Assembly (NCBI GenBank): GCA_009920765.1
Contig: RFZJ01000040.1
Location: 1 to 35,297 of the forward strand
Length of the DNA: 35,297 nucleotides
DNA from: Planctomycetota bacterium
GTDB lineage: Bacteria > Planctomycetota > Planctomycetia > Gemmatales > Gemmataceae
Reading direction: 5' to 3'
Part shown: positions 24,195 through 32,399 of the stretch, piece by piece
How positions within the stretch are numbered: the stretch's first letter is position 1
How the letters are laid out: every line of letters begins with the position of its first letter
Notes under the pieces: generated by a model
The model's input: only the letters and a program-made list of their open reading frames with translations
What the model was told of the DNA's origin: nothing
Databases searched by the model: none
Program-made: the position numbers and the translations under genes

Positions 24195-25148
24195 ATGACT
24201 TCCTCCGAAACTGCGATTGATTGCGGATCTTGGACTAAAAAACATCTTCTTGGCATTGAGGAACTTTCTGTCGCTGAATTGGAAACAATCTTTAAAGCTT
24301 CAGAATTCTTTGTCGAAGCAAGCCGTAACCCCGAAAAGAAACACACCTTTCTCAAAGGCAAGGTTGTAGCCAATCTGTTCTTCGAATCTTCCACCCGAAC
24401 ACGCGTCAGTTTCGGCTTGGCTGCACGAAGGCTAGGCGCTGAAACCATCGATTTCTCCCCCGCTGGGTCCAGCGTCAGCAAAGGCGAAAGCTTTATTGAT
24501 ACCGCCAAGAATATTTTAGCTTTAGGTGTCAATGGCTTTATAATCAGGCATTCGGTTCCAGGTACACCACATCTTCTCGCCCAACAATTAGGTGTATCCA
24601 TTATCAATGCAGGCGATGGTGCACACGAGCATCCCACACAGGGCCTACTCGATGCCTTCACCATCCTTCAGGAAAAGAAAAAGATCAAAGGGCTAACTGT
24701 CGGTTTAGTTGGAGACATCGCTCATAGCAGGGTTGCACGTAGTAATATTCACACCCTGACAAAACTGGGCGCCAAAGTGATTGTGTGTGGCCCACCAACC
24801 CTGATACCCAAGGAAATAGAGCAACTAGGCGTTCGCTCGAGTTACGACCTAGATAAGATTCTTCCAGAATGCGATGTTGTCAATGTTCTACGAATTCAAT
24901 TCGAGAGGCAACGCAGCGGGCTTTTCCCATCCATCCAAGAGTACTTCAGGCTCTTTGGCATGACGATGGATCGAGTAAAAAAATGCAGGCCTGACATGCT
25001 ATTGCTCGCCCCTGGCCCCATCAATCGTGGCATCGAACTCACCCCAGAGGTTGCGGATATGCCCAATAGCGCAATCTTGAAACAAGTCACCAACGGTCTC
25101 GCAGTCCGCATGGCGGTACTTTATCTCGCTCTTTCTGCAAAGGTTTGA
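24195..25148 (+). CDS. pyrB: Aspartate carbamoyltransferase, catalytic chain
   Basis: A 317-residue enzyme that joins carbamoyl phosphate and aspartate to give carbamoyl-aspartate, the first committed step of pyrimidine synthesis. The carbamoyl phosphate loop FFESSTRTR (residues 62-70) and the block [16 protein letters not shown] are intact, as are [16 protein letters not shown] and [10 protein letters not shown], which contribute to aspartate binding. Length is normal for the catalytic chain. No regulatory pyrI and no pyrC lie beside it, so this is the pyrB part alone. AGGA precedes the ATG by about eight bases. The stop is one base from the FGGY kinase start, and the methyltransferase ends 15 bp upstream, so three genes probably share a message. 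No RNA attenuator is evident in the 15-bp spacer. Confidence 0.96.
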   Translation: MTSSETAIDCGSWTKKHLLGIEELSVAELETIFKASEFFVEASRNPEKKHTFLKGKVVANLFFESSTRTRVSFGLAARRLGAETIDFSPAGSSVSKGESFIDTAKNILALGVNGFIIRHSVPGTPHLLAQQLGVSIINAGDGAHEHPTQGLLDAFTILQEKKKIKGLTVGLVGDIAHSRVARSNIHTLTKLGAKVIVCGPPTLIPKEIEQLGVRSSYDLDKILPECDVVNVLRIQFERQRSGLFPSIQEYFRLFGMTMDRVKKCRPDMLLLAPGPINRGIELTPEVADMPNSAILKQVTNGLAVRMAVLYLALSAKV

Positions 25149-25149
25149 T

Positions 25150-26646
25150 ATGCCAGGAATTTCTCTTGCTCAGGCCGAAGTTCCTTTCATTCTTGCAATC
25201 GATGTGGGCACTTCTTCTGTTCGGGCATTGCTTTATGATGCTTCCTGCAGAATCATCGAGCCGGAAACTTATTTTGGAAGGGCCCAGGTTGCACTGCAGA
25301 CCGATGCCACGGGCATGGCTGTGTTTGAGCCACTCGCAGTCCCCAAGGCAGTTGTTGATGTTGTCGATTCACTTTTGGAAAAACTCCAGGGTAAAGTTGA
25401 TACCATCCATGCAGTAGCAATCGACACCTTTGTCTCCAGCATGATCGGGTTGGACAAAAACTTTTCACCGCTCACCCCTCTCTACACCTATGCAGACACC
25501 AGGTGCGCAAAAGATGCACAATATCTTCGCGAGAATTATAACTTGCCAGATATCCACGATCGCAATGGCTGCATGATTCACAGTAGTTATCTGCCTGCAA
25601 GATTGCGCTGGGAAAAACGCACCAATCCTGATCTTTTCAACTCTGTTTCTCATTGGTGGAGCCTTGGGTCATTTCTTAGCCAGCAGTTTCTGGGGTGCTC
25701 GGATGTCAGCGTTTCCACAGCATCATGGACCGGGCTGCTCGATCGAAAAAAACTAAAATGGGATCCTGTGTGGATGCAGGAATTAGGCATAAAACAAGAG
25801 CAACTTCCTGGTATTTCAGATTTCGGCCCCGGGCTTCCAAATCTAAAATCCGAATGGAAGAAACGCTGGCCCTCTCTCGCCAACGCCCTCTGGTTTCTTG
25901 CAATAGGCGATGGTGCTGCTGCAAATGTTGGCAGTGGCTGTACCAACGATCGCCATATTGCCCTCACCATCGGAACCACCGCAGCAATGCGTATTGTTCC
26001 TTCAAGGATTCCTGAAAAAATCCCCCTCGGGCTCTGGAATTATAGGGTGGATGCGAAACGCCCTTTAGTGGGTGGCGCACTTACAGAAGGGGGAAATGTT
26101 CACGAATGGCTACTCAAAATCCTGAAACTGCCCGATCCTTCCGAATGTGAAAAGCTTCTATTGCAAATGAAACCCGCAGCCCATGGGTTATCCATGCTCC
26201 CGTTCTTTGCAGGCGAAAGGGCTCCAGGATGGCGCGATGATGCTTCAGCAACTCTTCATGGCATCAGGCTGAACGCCAAGCCTATTGACATCTTTCAAGC
26301 GGGCCTTGAAGCAGTAGCTCTTCGACTTGGGCAGATCTATCGAAGGCTTTCTCCTTTAGCTCATCCTGATCATCGAATCCTTGCCAGCGGAGGTTTCCTC
26401 AACTCGCCTGCCTGGGCTCAGATCATTGCCAATGTTTTGGGCAAGCCCATCACAGCATGCCTCGAACCCGAAGCCACCAGTAGAGGTATCGCTTGGCTAG
26501 CATTGGAATCCATGGGAAAGCTTAACATGGAAAAATCACTCACTCCAGAACTGGGGGTTACCTACCAACCCAATCCTGAAGCCTATCAGTTTTATCAAGA
26601 GGCTCTTTTAGCCCAGGAAGATCTGTATAAAAAGTTATTAGGGTAA
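25150..26646 (+). CDS. FGGY-family carbohydrate kinase
   Basis: A 498-residue sugar kinase of the FGGY fold. The N-terminal ATPase phosphate-1 motif is FILAIDVGTSSVRALLYDAS, then FVSSMIGLD and PLTPLYTYADTRCAKDAQ, a segment typical of the gluconate/xylulose-kinase group. The second half has AIGDGAAANVGSGC, LTIGTTAAMRIV, LPFFAGERAPGWRDDA and the adenosine-site loop HRILASGGFLNSPAWAQIIA. The substrate is probably gluconate or a pentulose, but I cannot tell which. Length is usual for the family. AAAGG inside the pyrB tail lies six bases before the ATG, and the one-base gap to pyrB implies translational coupling. There is no functional link between pyrimidine synthesis and sugar phosphorylation that I can defend from this context. 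Confidence 0.92.
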   Translation: MPGISLAQAEVPFILAIDVGTSSVRALLYDASCRIIEPETYFGRAQVALQTDATGMAVFEPLAVPKAVVDVVDSLLEKLQGKVDTIHAVAIDTFVSSMIGLDKNFSPLTPLYTYADTRCAKDAQYLRENYNLPDIHDRNGCMIHSSYLPARLRWEKRTNPDLFNSVSHWWSLGSFLSQQFLGCSDVSVSTASWTGLLDRKKLKWDPVWMQELGIKQEQLPGISDFGPGLPNLKSEWKKRWPSLANALWFLAIGDGAAANVGSGCTNDRHIALTIGTTAAMRIVPSRIPEKIPLGLWNYRVDAKRPLVGGALTEGGNVHEWLLKILKLPDPSECEKLLLQMKPAAHGLSMLPFFAGERAPGWRDDASATLHGIRLNAKPIDIFQAGLEAVALRLGQIYRRLSPLAHPDHRILASGGFLNSPAWAQIIANVLGKPITACLEPEATSRGIAWLALESMGKLNMEKSLTPELGVTYQPNPEAYQFYQEALLAQEDLYKKLLG

Positions 26647-26652
26647 GTCATC

Positions 26653-26680
26653 TTACCGACTTCCCTCTTTGCCCTATACT
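26653..26680 (+). promoter_or_regulatory. Possible promoter of the RdgC-like gene
   Basis: TTACCG (26653-26658) and TATACT (26675-26680), 16 bp apart, lie in the 72-bp gap after the kinase gene and 38 bp before the RdgC-like start. Confidence 0.35.
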
Positions 26681-26718
26681 TTCTATTTACCCAATTTGTT
26701 GATTAAAGGGTTATTATC

Positions 26719-27879
26719 ATGGGTTTCTTTTCTGGAAGAGTTTCTTTTGCACGATTTAAAGTCAAAGGAAAAGCGCCCAACGGCTTCGGCCCTGAACATC
26801 TTGAAAGGCTTCAAGAACGAGCCATTGGCAAAGAACGCACAGCTTCCCGCGATGGCATAGAAACCGGGTGGAGTGCGGGAGGTCACCTTCTCGATGTTCG
26901 GTTTGATCTCGCCAAGAATATTGTCGAAGACACCCTGCATTTCGCCCTGCGAATTGATGCCAATAAGCCGCCTTCAGATCTTTTGAAATCCTACACACAG
27001 ATGGAACTCGATGCCATCGCCGCAGAAAACCCCTCAGGTAAACCCAGCCAGAAACAAAAGCGCGAAGCACGCATGGCTGCAATGGATAAACTTAACGAGG
27101 AAGCTGCTGATGGACGCTACTTGCGCAGAAAAGCTTACTCCCTTCTATGGGATGGGCAATCCAACGAACTTTTAGTTGGCACTACTTCCGTTTCTGTCAT
27201 TGATAGGCTTACACAACTTTTCGAGCAAACCTTTGGCCAAAAAATTGAAGCACTCAGCTCTGGCATTCTCGCTCATAAACTTGCACAACCCAGGGGCCAA
27301 TCAAGGGCTGTTGATGATGCCCAACATTCCACCTTTTTAAAAGGTGGCGCTGGCAACTCCCCCCAATGGGTCGTTGATGACAACAGCAGGGACTTCCTGG
27401 GCAATGAATTCCTAGTCTGGCTTTGGAATTTGCAGGACGAAGGGCACGATACTATCAAACTCGATGATGGTTCTGAAGTAGCATTCATGCTCGCACGCTC
27501 CCTGGCCCTCGAATGCCCAAAAGGCCAATCAGGAAAAGAATCCATCTCCAGCGATGCACCAACCAAGCTCCCCGAGGCAATGCGTGCCTTGCAAAGTGGC
27601 AAGCTTCCCCGCAAGACAGGCATCACACTTGTGAGGCATGATCAATCTTATGATCTTGCTCTTAGCGCAGAGTTGCTTGCTGTTAATGGTGCAAAAATGC
27701 CCTTGGCAGAAGCCTTGGAAGATCGCGCCAGACTTGAAGAGCGCGTTGGCCAGATCAGGCATCTTCTTGAAACCATGGATCTTTTGTTCGATGCTTTTGG
27801 AAAAGTCCGGCTTGCAGAAACATGGAATAAAGACCTTGGCCGTATTCGTAAATGGCTCAAAGGAAATGATGAGGATTAA
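26719..27879 (+). CDS. RdgC-like recombination-associated protein (putative)
   Basis: A 386-residue soluble protein that I read as a distant RdgC relative. In proteobacteria RdgC is a ring-shaped DNA-binding protein that limits RecA action. Points of resemblance are an opening strand segment (FSGRVSFARFKVKGKAP), ETGWSAGGHLLDVRF in the place of the RdgC GWVPP region, a charged helix (PSGKPSQKQKREARMAAMDK) leading to YLRRKAYSLLWDGQSNELLV, which parallels the RdgC segment before its MMWIDTVNGLIMV strand, and later FLGNEFLVWLWNLQDEG. The final ~60 residues are charged and helical. Overall identity by eye is low, so this is a fold-level guess; the fallback is a conserved hypothetical. AAAGGG lies nine bases before the ATG. 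The gene probably has its own promoter and stands after the pyrB/kinase genes. Confidence 0.55.
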   Translation: MGFFSGRVSFARFKVKGKAPNGFGPEHLERLQERAIGKERTASRDGIETGWSAGGHLLDVRFDLAKNIVEDTLHFALRIDANKPPSDLLKSYTQMELDAIAAENPSGKPSQKQKREARMAAMDKLNEEAADGRYLRRKAYSLLWDGQSNELLVGTTSVSVIDRLTQLFEQTFGQKIEALSSGILAHKLAQPRGQSRAVDDAQHSTFLKGGAGNSPQWVVDDNSRDFLGNEFLVWLWNLQDEGHDTIKLDDGSEVAFMLARSLALECPKGQSGKESISSDAPTKLPEAMRALQSGKLPRKTGITLVRHDQSYDLALSAELLAVNGAKMPLAEALEDRARLEERVGQIRHLLETMDLLFDAFGKVRLAETWNKDLGRIRKWLKGNDED

Positions 27880-28011
27880 TACACCTTCTTCTAGTTTAGT
27901 AAACTCTTTAATCGTTTAATTTTTGTTTAGTATTTCAGAAGTGAAAAGTTGTGCTACGATGGGGATTATTAAATTTAACTTTGAAATCCTGGTCTTAAGG
28001 TAATAACTCTG

Positions 28012-28923
28012 ATGCGCGATCTTCCACTTCGAAAAGGATTCACCCTTATCGAACTTCTTGTGGTGATAGCCATCATCGGGATTATTATCGGCTTAATACT
28101 TCCTGCGGTTCAAAAAAGTCGGGATGCTGCCTCCAGGATGAACTGCGTGGGGCACCTAAAACAAATAGGCTTGGCGGTTCTCAACTACCATGACGCCACA
28201 AAAGTTTTTCCTCCGGGATATACTTCTTCCTTTGATTCAAATGGAAATGACCTTGGTCCAGGCTGGGGCTGGAACGCCTATTTACTCCCATACATGGAAG
28301 AACAGGCCCTGTTTTCCAAAATCAATTTCTCGCTTCCAATTGAAGCACCGGTTCATACTTTTTTACGATCTGCTTCCTTGAAACTTCTCCTGTGTCCCAC
28401 GGTTGATGCCCCGCAATCTTTCCCTGTTGGCCCCAAAACCACCTTGGGAGTTTTAACTTCCACCCTTTGCGACCTCCCTTCTTCCAGTTACACAGGAAAT
28501 TTTGGCATTACCGAACCTGGCATTGATGGCGAAGGCATCTTTTTCCGCAACTCCAAACTTTCTTTAACGGATATCAGCGATGGCACCAGCAATACTCTTC
28601 TTGCAGGCGAACGATCTTCTAAATATTCCGAGACAACCTGGGTTGGCTCGGTCACCGGAAGCAAATTTTCCACCCCAACCGGATCACCTCTCGCATTTGA
28701 ATTAAACGAACCAGCAAACTTTATCCTCAGCCATGTTGGAGAAATGATCAATGGTGCGGTAACCCCTCTCGAAATTAATCACTTCAGCAGCAATCACCCA
28801 GGTATTGTCAATTACCTCTTTGCAGATGGCCATGTAAAAGCGCTCTCTTCCGCCGTAGATTACAAGTTATTAAAGGCACTTGCCACCCGTGACGGGGGCG
28901 AAGCACTTTCTGGAGTTGATTAA
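28012..28923 (+). CDS. DUF1559 prepilin-like protein (H-x9-DG type)
   Basis: A 303-residue pseudopilin-like protein with leader MRDLPLRKG and processing core [18 protein letters not shown], followed by ILPAVQKSRDAASRMNC and HLKQIGLAVLNYHDA. The body contains LLPYMEEQALFSKINFSL and DISDGTSNTLLAGERS, both frequent in the family, and the C-terminus has NHPGIVNYLFADGHVKAL, a full H-x9-DG motif. A ribosome site (AAGG, about 11 bases upstream) and an extended -10-like TGCTACGAT at 27952 precede it. Its stop overlaps the start of a small lipoprotein gene by one base (TAATG), which implies coupled translation and a shared task at the envelope. The substrate or assembly partner is unknown. Confidence 0.93.
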   Translation: MRDLPLRKGFTLIELLVVIAIIGIIIGLILPAVQKSRDAASRMNCVGHLKQIGLAVLNYHDATKVFPPGYTSSFDSNGNDLGPGWGWNAYLLPYMEEQALFSKINFSLPIEAPVHTFLRSASLKLLLCPTVDAPQSFPVGPKTTLGVLTSTLCDLPSSSYTGNFGITEPGIDGEGIFFRNSKLSLTDISDGTSNTLLAGERSSKYSETTWVGSVTGSKFSTPTGSPLAFELNEPANFILSHVGEMINGAVTPLEINHFSSNHPGIVNYLFADGHVKALSSAVDYKLLKALATRDGGEALSGVD

Positions 28924-29186
28924 TGCTAAAGAATACTGCACCTATATTGCTGTTATCAATTTTAATTGGTTGTGGTTCCGAGGGTGAAGGACCTAAGGTT
29001 CAGGTAAAGATGGAAGAAGTTCCGCCAGCAGCATTAAAAACCGCTCAAGGAAAAGTGCCGGGAATGGTATTCACCGAAGCATTTCTGAAAAAAGATGGCA
29101 CCTATGAACTCCGTGGAAAAACCAAGACGGGCAAAGTCCGCGAGGTTGAAGTAAAAGCTGATGGAACTTTTGTTGATTTAGAATAA
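28923..29186 (+). CDS. Small lipoprotein, possibly PepSY-like
   Basis: An 87-residue protein with a lipoprotein signal: MLKNTAPILLLSILIGCGSE, where Cys17 in the LIGC lipobox would be acylated and the leader removed by LspA. The mature part (EEVPPAALKTAQGKVPGM; EAFLKKDGTYELRGKTKTG; VREVEVKADGTFVDLE) alternates a helix and a small sheet, resembling PepSY/BLIP-like modules often found in planctomycete lipoproteins. The first codon overlaps the stop of the DUF1559 gene (TAATG), so it is the second gene of a pair, and both products should sit at the membrane. Role unknown. The tRNA-Glu terminator lies head-on just beyond. Confidence 0.8.
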   Translation: MLKNTAPILLLSILIGCGSEGEGPKVQVKMEEVPPAALKTAQGKVPGMVFTEAFLKKDGTYELRGKTKTGKVREVEVKADGTFVDLE

Positions 29187-29197
29187 ATGGTGTGCGT

Positions 29198-29235
29198 AAA
29201 AAAAGCGGCAAAGCCCTAGGAATGCTTTACCGCTT
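29198..29235 (-). terminator. Intrinsic terminator of tRNA-Glu (minus strand)
   Basis: On the minus strand AAGCGGTAAAGC and GCTTTGCCGCTT pair (12 bp, one wobble) around a 9-base loop and end in seven T. It follows the tRNA by about 25 bp. The plus-strand side has no T-run. Confidence 0.85.
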
Positions 29236-29259
29236 GAATATCTTGGTGCTAAACACCAA

Positions 29260-29332
29260 TGACCCTGACGGGATTCGAACCCGTGTCGCAGCCGTGAAAG
29301 GGCTGTGTCCTAGGCCCCTAGACGACAGGGCC
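29260..29332 (-). tRNA. tRNA-Glu (TTC anticodon)
   Basis: A 73-base cloverleaf on the minus strand. The acceptor arm GGCCCTG pairs with CAGGGTC (one wobble); anticodon stem CAGCC/GGCTG carries the loop CTTTCAC, giving TTC; and the T-arm is ACGGG-TTCGAAT-CCCGT. CCA is not encoded, as TTGGTG follows the discriminator A. That hexamer forms a small hairpin with CACCAA just after the tRNA. Confidence 0.96.
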
Positions 29333-29574
29333 ACGCTCGCCGTTAAGCGAACACTCTTATAATAGGAATTTAAGGCCCCTAGCGTCAAGTTAAGCTTGTC
29401 AAACATCTTGCATTTCCTCCCTTATTAAAATCAGCATCTGCTTAAAAATGATCGAAATTTATTAAGGGTGGGGAATGAGGTTCAAAGAGTCAATTGAAAT
29501 TAAACCTGAAAATCAAGCATAGTTGGTACAAAGAGCACTTATTTCTTTTCCCTTGGGCAAAGTTGAAAATTAGG

Positions 29575-30198
29575 CTAAAGTTCTTCCATTTCTTGATGTC
29601 GGGGAAGGTCTTCCAAACTTTTTAAACGAAAAAGTTCCAAAAACTTTTTTGTTGTCCCATAAGTAATCTCCCGGGCATCGGATTGCCCCCTTTGCACCGA
29701 AATCAGACCCAGCCTTACCAACTGGCGAATAATTGCAGCTGTATCATTGCCTCTCAAAGTTTCGATCTCCTGCCTGCACACTGGTTGCTTGTAAGCAACC
29801 AAGGCCAGGGTATCCAATGCCTGCGCAGATAATCTCGCTTCTTTAAGCATGCCATACAATTTATCAGCGATGATTCGATATTTTGGAAGAACAGTCATTT
29901 CATACCCATTACCCTTGGGTTGAACTCGATAAGGACGGTTTTCCAACTTGTACTTTTTATTCAAGCCTGCAATTATCGCAACAAACTCTTTGATATCCAA
30001 CCCTCGTAGGATTTCACACGCCCTTTGTGCAGTTAAGGGCTGACCACCCACAAAAAACATTGCCTCCACCACTTTTTCAATCGGGGGCGGTTGATTTTCA
30101 AACTCTGGGGGATTCCCAACCTGTTGAGGCAACGCACCTGCAAAATCATCTGCATTAGGTTCACTGACCTTCGGAAGATTCATGCCTTTTTTCTGCAT
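29575..30198 (-). CDS. scpB: Segregation and condensation protein B (ScpB)
   Basis: A 207-residue member of the SMC-ScpA-ScpB chromosome condensation complex. After a disordered, Pro/Asp-rich start of about 35 residues (MQKKGMNLPKVSEPNADD), the paired winged-helix domains begin with IEKVVEAMFFVGGQPLTAQR and continue with NGYEMTVLPKY and SAQALDTLALVAYKQPVCRQ, then IRQLVRLGLISVQ and YGTTKKFLELFRLKSLEDL, all standard ScpB landmarks. ScpB dimerises and binds ScpA, which in turn links to SMC; no scpA or smc gene is in this window. The ATG at 30198 has AGGGCG nine bases upstream. The gene lies one base after the stop of the DUF420 protein gene, so it is the last gene of a three-gene run. Confidence 0.93.
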   Translation of the reverse strand: MQKKGMNLPKVSEPNADDFAGALPQQVGNPPEFENQPPPIEKVVEAMFFVGGQPLTAQRACEILRGLDIKEFVAIIAGLNKKYKLENRPYRVQPKGNGYEMTVLPKYRIIADKLYGMLKEARLSAQALDTLALVAYKQPVCRQEIETLRGNDTAAIIRQLVRLGLISVQRGQSDAREITYGTTKKFLELFRLKSLEDLPRHQEMEEL

Positions 30199-30199
30199 C

Positions 30200-30643
30200 T
30201 TATTGCGCCCTATATGAGGCCGTCTTGTTGTTCACTTCCACGTAATTGGGCAACCAGAAAATCCCCGTGTAAAATGTTCCAACCCAGCATGTCAAAAACA
30301 CCACGGCAACCCACCGGTGCAAAAGTTTCCATTTCTTTAACCCGGTGAACAACATAATTCCCATTAGCAGTGCACTAGGCACCGCAAAGCATAAATGAAC
30401 CTTAAGTGATTTTGCCAATTCTGCATCTTTCCACAATCCGGAAAATAGCACCGGATCTATCATTCGAACCACGATTTCGAACAAAAAAAGTGCAGCAAGT
30501 GTCAAAATAAAAAAAATTAAATTTATCCTACCATGCAGCTTCACCTTGCCGTTCGCCACCGCAAACAACGAAAAGCAAAGAAGTAATGTTACCGCTCCAA
30601 CTGCATATTTAAGTGAGAGAATAACCAAAGTTGGCGTAAGCAA
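30200..30643 (-). CDS. DUF420 membrane protein
   Basis: A 147-residue integral membrane protein with four helices. The DUF420 features are KLHGRINLIFFILTLAALFL, the conserved His pair (KVHLCFAVPSALLMGI; LLHRWVAVVFLTCWVGTFYT) and a terminal GIFWLPNYVE. Some DUF420 proteins (CtaM/YozB in Firmicutes) are needed for haem-copper oxidase activity, so a role in respiratory oxidase assembly is possible; here it is only family inference. Translation begins at TTG (30643) with AGGA nine bases upstream; no ATG suits the first helix. It lies between a zinc-ribbon protein gene (gap 16 bp) and scpB (gap 1 bp), all on the minus strand. Confidence 0.83.
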   Translation of the reverse strand: MLTPTLVILSLKYAVGAVTLLLCFSLFAVANGKVKLHGRINLIFFILTLAALFLFEIVVRMIDPVLFSGLWKDAELAKSLKVHLCFAVPSALLMGIMLFTGLKKWKLLHRWVAVVFLTCWVGTFYTGIFWLPNYVEVNNKTASYRAQ

Positions 30644-30659
30644 TATTGTAAATCCTGAA

Positions 30660-30953
30660 TTAGTTATCGCTGAAATTCACTGAAGAATCAGCTTCTCTTG
30701 ACAAGGGATTGCGTTGAAACCGTTCAGTGCATTTAGGGCACAAATCATACTTTGCCTTTGTCAATGCAGGCAATGGCTCAACTGTATCAGGATCACTAAT
30801 CAACATCGCAATGTGTTCCAGATTATCTTGGTCGAGGTCTTCCTCCATCATCGGGCTGTTTTGTTCCATTGCGAAAATCTCAATTTCAACGCGGTAATGA
30901 TTTTTAGACTCTTCAATCGATTGCCCACAAAGATCGCAAGTGACATGTATCAT
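30660..30953 (-). CDS. Small zinc-ribbon protein
   Basis: A 97-residue cytoplasmic protein with two CxxC knuckles, CDLCGQS near residue 6 and CPKCTER near residue 73, far apart in sequence but able to form one zinc ribbon. The span between is acidic (MMEEDLDQDNLEHIAMLI). I know no named family. The ATG at 30953 has AGGATGT eight bases upstream, and the preceding frame to 30986 contains only an unlikely MNNKKVTGCKL start. It heads the minus-strand run with DUF420 and scpB. Confidence 0.75.
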   Translation of the reverse strand: MIHVTCDLCGQSIEESKNHYRVEIEIFAMEQNSPMMEEDLDQDNLEHIAMLISDPDTVEPLPALTKAKYDLCPKCTERFQRNPLSREADSSVNFSDN

Positions 30954-31241
30954 AAGTTTACATCCTGTGACTTTTTTATTATTCAATCACTTAATTCATC
31001 TAGTCTTATCTTCTCCAATTTTTCCCCTAGGTGTCAAGCGGTAAACACAAGATATATCCAAACCCATGTTTCACTTTTTTCACGCAAGTCAAGCAAATAA
31101 ACATTCATCTATTTTCCTCAAAAAAATTGCAGCACTTTAAATGTACTAAAACAGAAAATGGCCAACTCATTCCTGACAATCTCCTGCAAAAATTTTACAC
31201 CTAGAACTCTAAAACCAAACTGTTTAAGATATAAAAATGCT

Positions 31242-31316
31242 CGGGGTATAGCTCAGCTTGGCTAGAGCGCTTGGTTCGGGACCAAGAGGTCGCAGGTTCG
31301 AATCCCGTTACCCCGA
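31242..31316 (+). tRNA. tRNA-Pro (CGG anticodon)
   Basis: A 75-base cloverleaf. Acceptor CGGGGTA/TACCCCG pairs fully; anticodon stem CTTGG/CCAAG has the loop TTCGGGA, giving CGG; and TTCGAAT is the T-loop. The T-stem GCAGG/CCCGT has one A-C mismatch and a G-T end pair, so it is weaker than usual. CCA is not encoded. No clear terminator follows before the next gene at 31361. Confidence 0.93.
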
Positions 31317-31360
31317 CTTAAAAACCGAACCAATAGAAAAAATTTCTTGGGATAATTTTC

Positions 31361-32269
31361 ATGACTTTGTTCCACACATTGATCCTGCTAACAATTTTCA
31401 AAGCCGAACCTCTGAACCCGGGTGATCACACTCGCAATCTCACAGTGGAAGGTCGTGAACGAAATTATCTTGTCCATATCCCGCCAAAATATAACTCAAA
31501 AAAGCCAACGCCTGTGGTTCTTGCCTTTCATGGCGGGGGGGCCAATGCCGCCAACATGGTTGCATTTAGCGGCCTTAACAAGAAGTCCGATGAGGCTGGA
31601 TTTATCGTCATTTATCCAAGCGGAACTGGTCGACTTGAGAAAGTTTTATCATTCAACGGAGGCAACTGTTGCGCCTACGCCATGAGCAACAAGATTGATG
31701 ATGTTGAATTCACACGCAAAATTCTCGACGACATCTCCAAATCAGCAAACATTGATTCTAAAAGGGTGTTCGCCACCGGTATATCAAACGGCGGGATCCT
31801 GTGCTATTTACTCGCCTCAGAACTTTCAGATCGTATTGCCGCCATCGCTCCGGTCAGTGGCCCCATGGGCACCAGTACCTGCAAACCAAAGCGCCCGGTA
31901 TCGGTGATCCACTTCCATGGAACCGCAGATGAAAACGCGCCGTTCAATGGCGGAAAAGGCAAAGGGCAATCTGGTACGGATTTTTACTCGGTCGAACATT
32001 CAATTAATGCCTGGGTAAAAGCAAATGGCTGTAAGAATGATCCTACCGTTTTGATACTTCCCGAAAAAGTCAAGGATGGAACAACTGTTACCCGGAAGTC
32101 ATACGGTTCAGGCAAGGATAATACCGAGGTGGTGTTAATTGAAATCAAAGGCGGGGGACACACCTGGCCCGGCCAGGAACCACGGCTCAAGGCATTGGGC
32201 AAGTCTACCAAGAACATTTCGGCGAATGACCTGATGTGGGAATTTTTCCAAAAGCACCCGATGAAGTAA
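31361..32269 (+). CDS. Secreted alpha/beta-hydrolase esterase, CE1/PHB-depolymerase-like
   Basis: A 302-residue hydrolase of the LpqC / feruloyl-esterase / polyhydroxybutyrate-depolymerase group. A short leader (MTLFHTLILLTIFKAEP) is followed by ERNYLVHIPPKYNSKKPTPV, the oxyanion segment AFHGGGANAANMVAFSGL, the nucleophile elbow ATGISNGGILCYLLASEL, VSVIHFHGTADENAPFNG carrying the acid, and a His-bearing end with GGGHTWPGQEPR. These place Ser, Asp and His in the usual order. Targets would be short-chain or phenolic esters on polysaccharides, or storage polyesters. A GGGA site lies nine bases upstream of the ATG. The tRNA-Pro lies 44 bp upstream, so the gene might be co-transcribed with it. It converges on the mgtA-type gene. 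Confidence 0.88.
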   Translation: MTLFHTLILLTIFKAEPLNPGDHTRNLTVEGRERNYLVHIPPKYNSKKPTPVVLAFHGGGANAANMVAFSGLNKKSDEAGFIVIYPSGTGRLEKVLSFNGGNCCAYAMSNKIDDVEFTRKILDDISKSANIDSKRVFATGISNGGILCYLLASELSDRIAAIAPVSGPMGTSTCKPKRPVSVIHFHGTADENAPFNGGKGKGQSGTDFYSVEHSINAWVKANGCKNDPTVLILPEKVKDGTTVTRKSYGSGKDNTEVVLIEIKGGGHTWPGQEPRLKALGKSTKNISANDLMWEFFQKHPMK

Positions 32270-32399
32270 TTAAAAAAAATCCATTAATTTAAATGAAATA
32301 ATTAAGACCAGATTAGACGCCAAGTTAACCCTGCCTTCAGATGCTTGAGCTTGTAAAATTCGTACAAAAATTTTCTTAAAAACAATATTCACAGCAATA

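Noticed and set aside
24041..24664. 207-residue minus-strand frame opposite the methyltransferase and pyrB
   Set aside because: It overlaps two well-supported genes and has no family resemblance.
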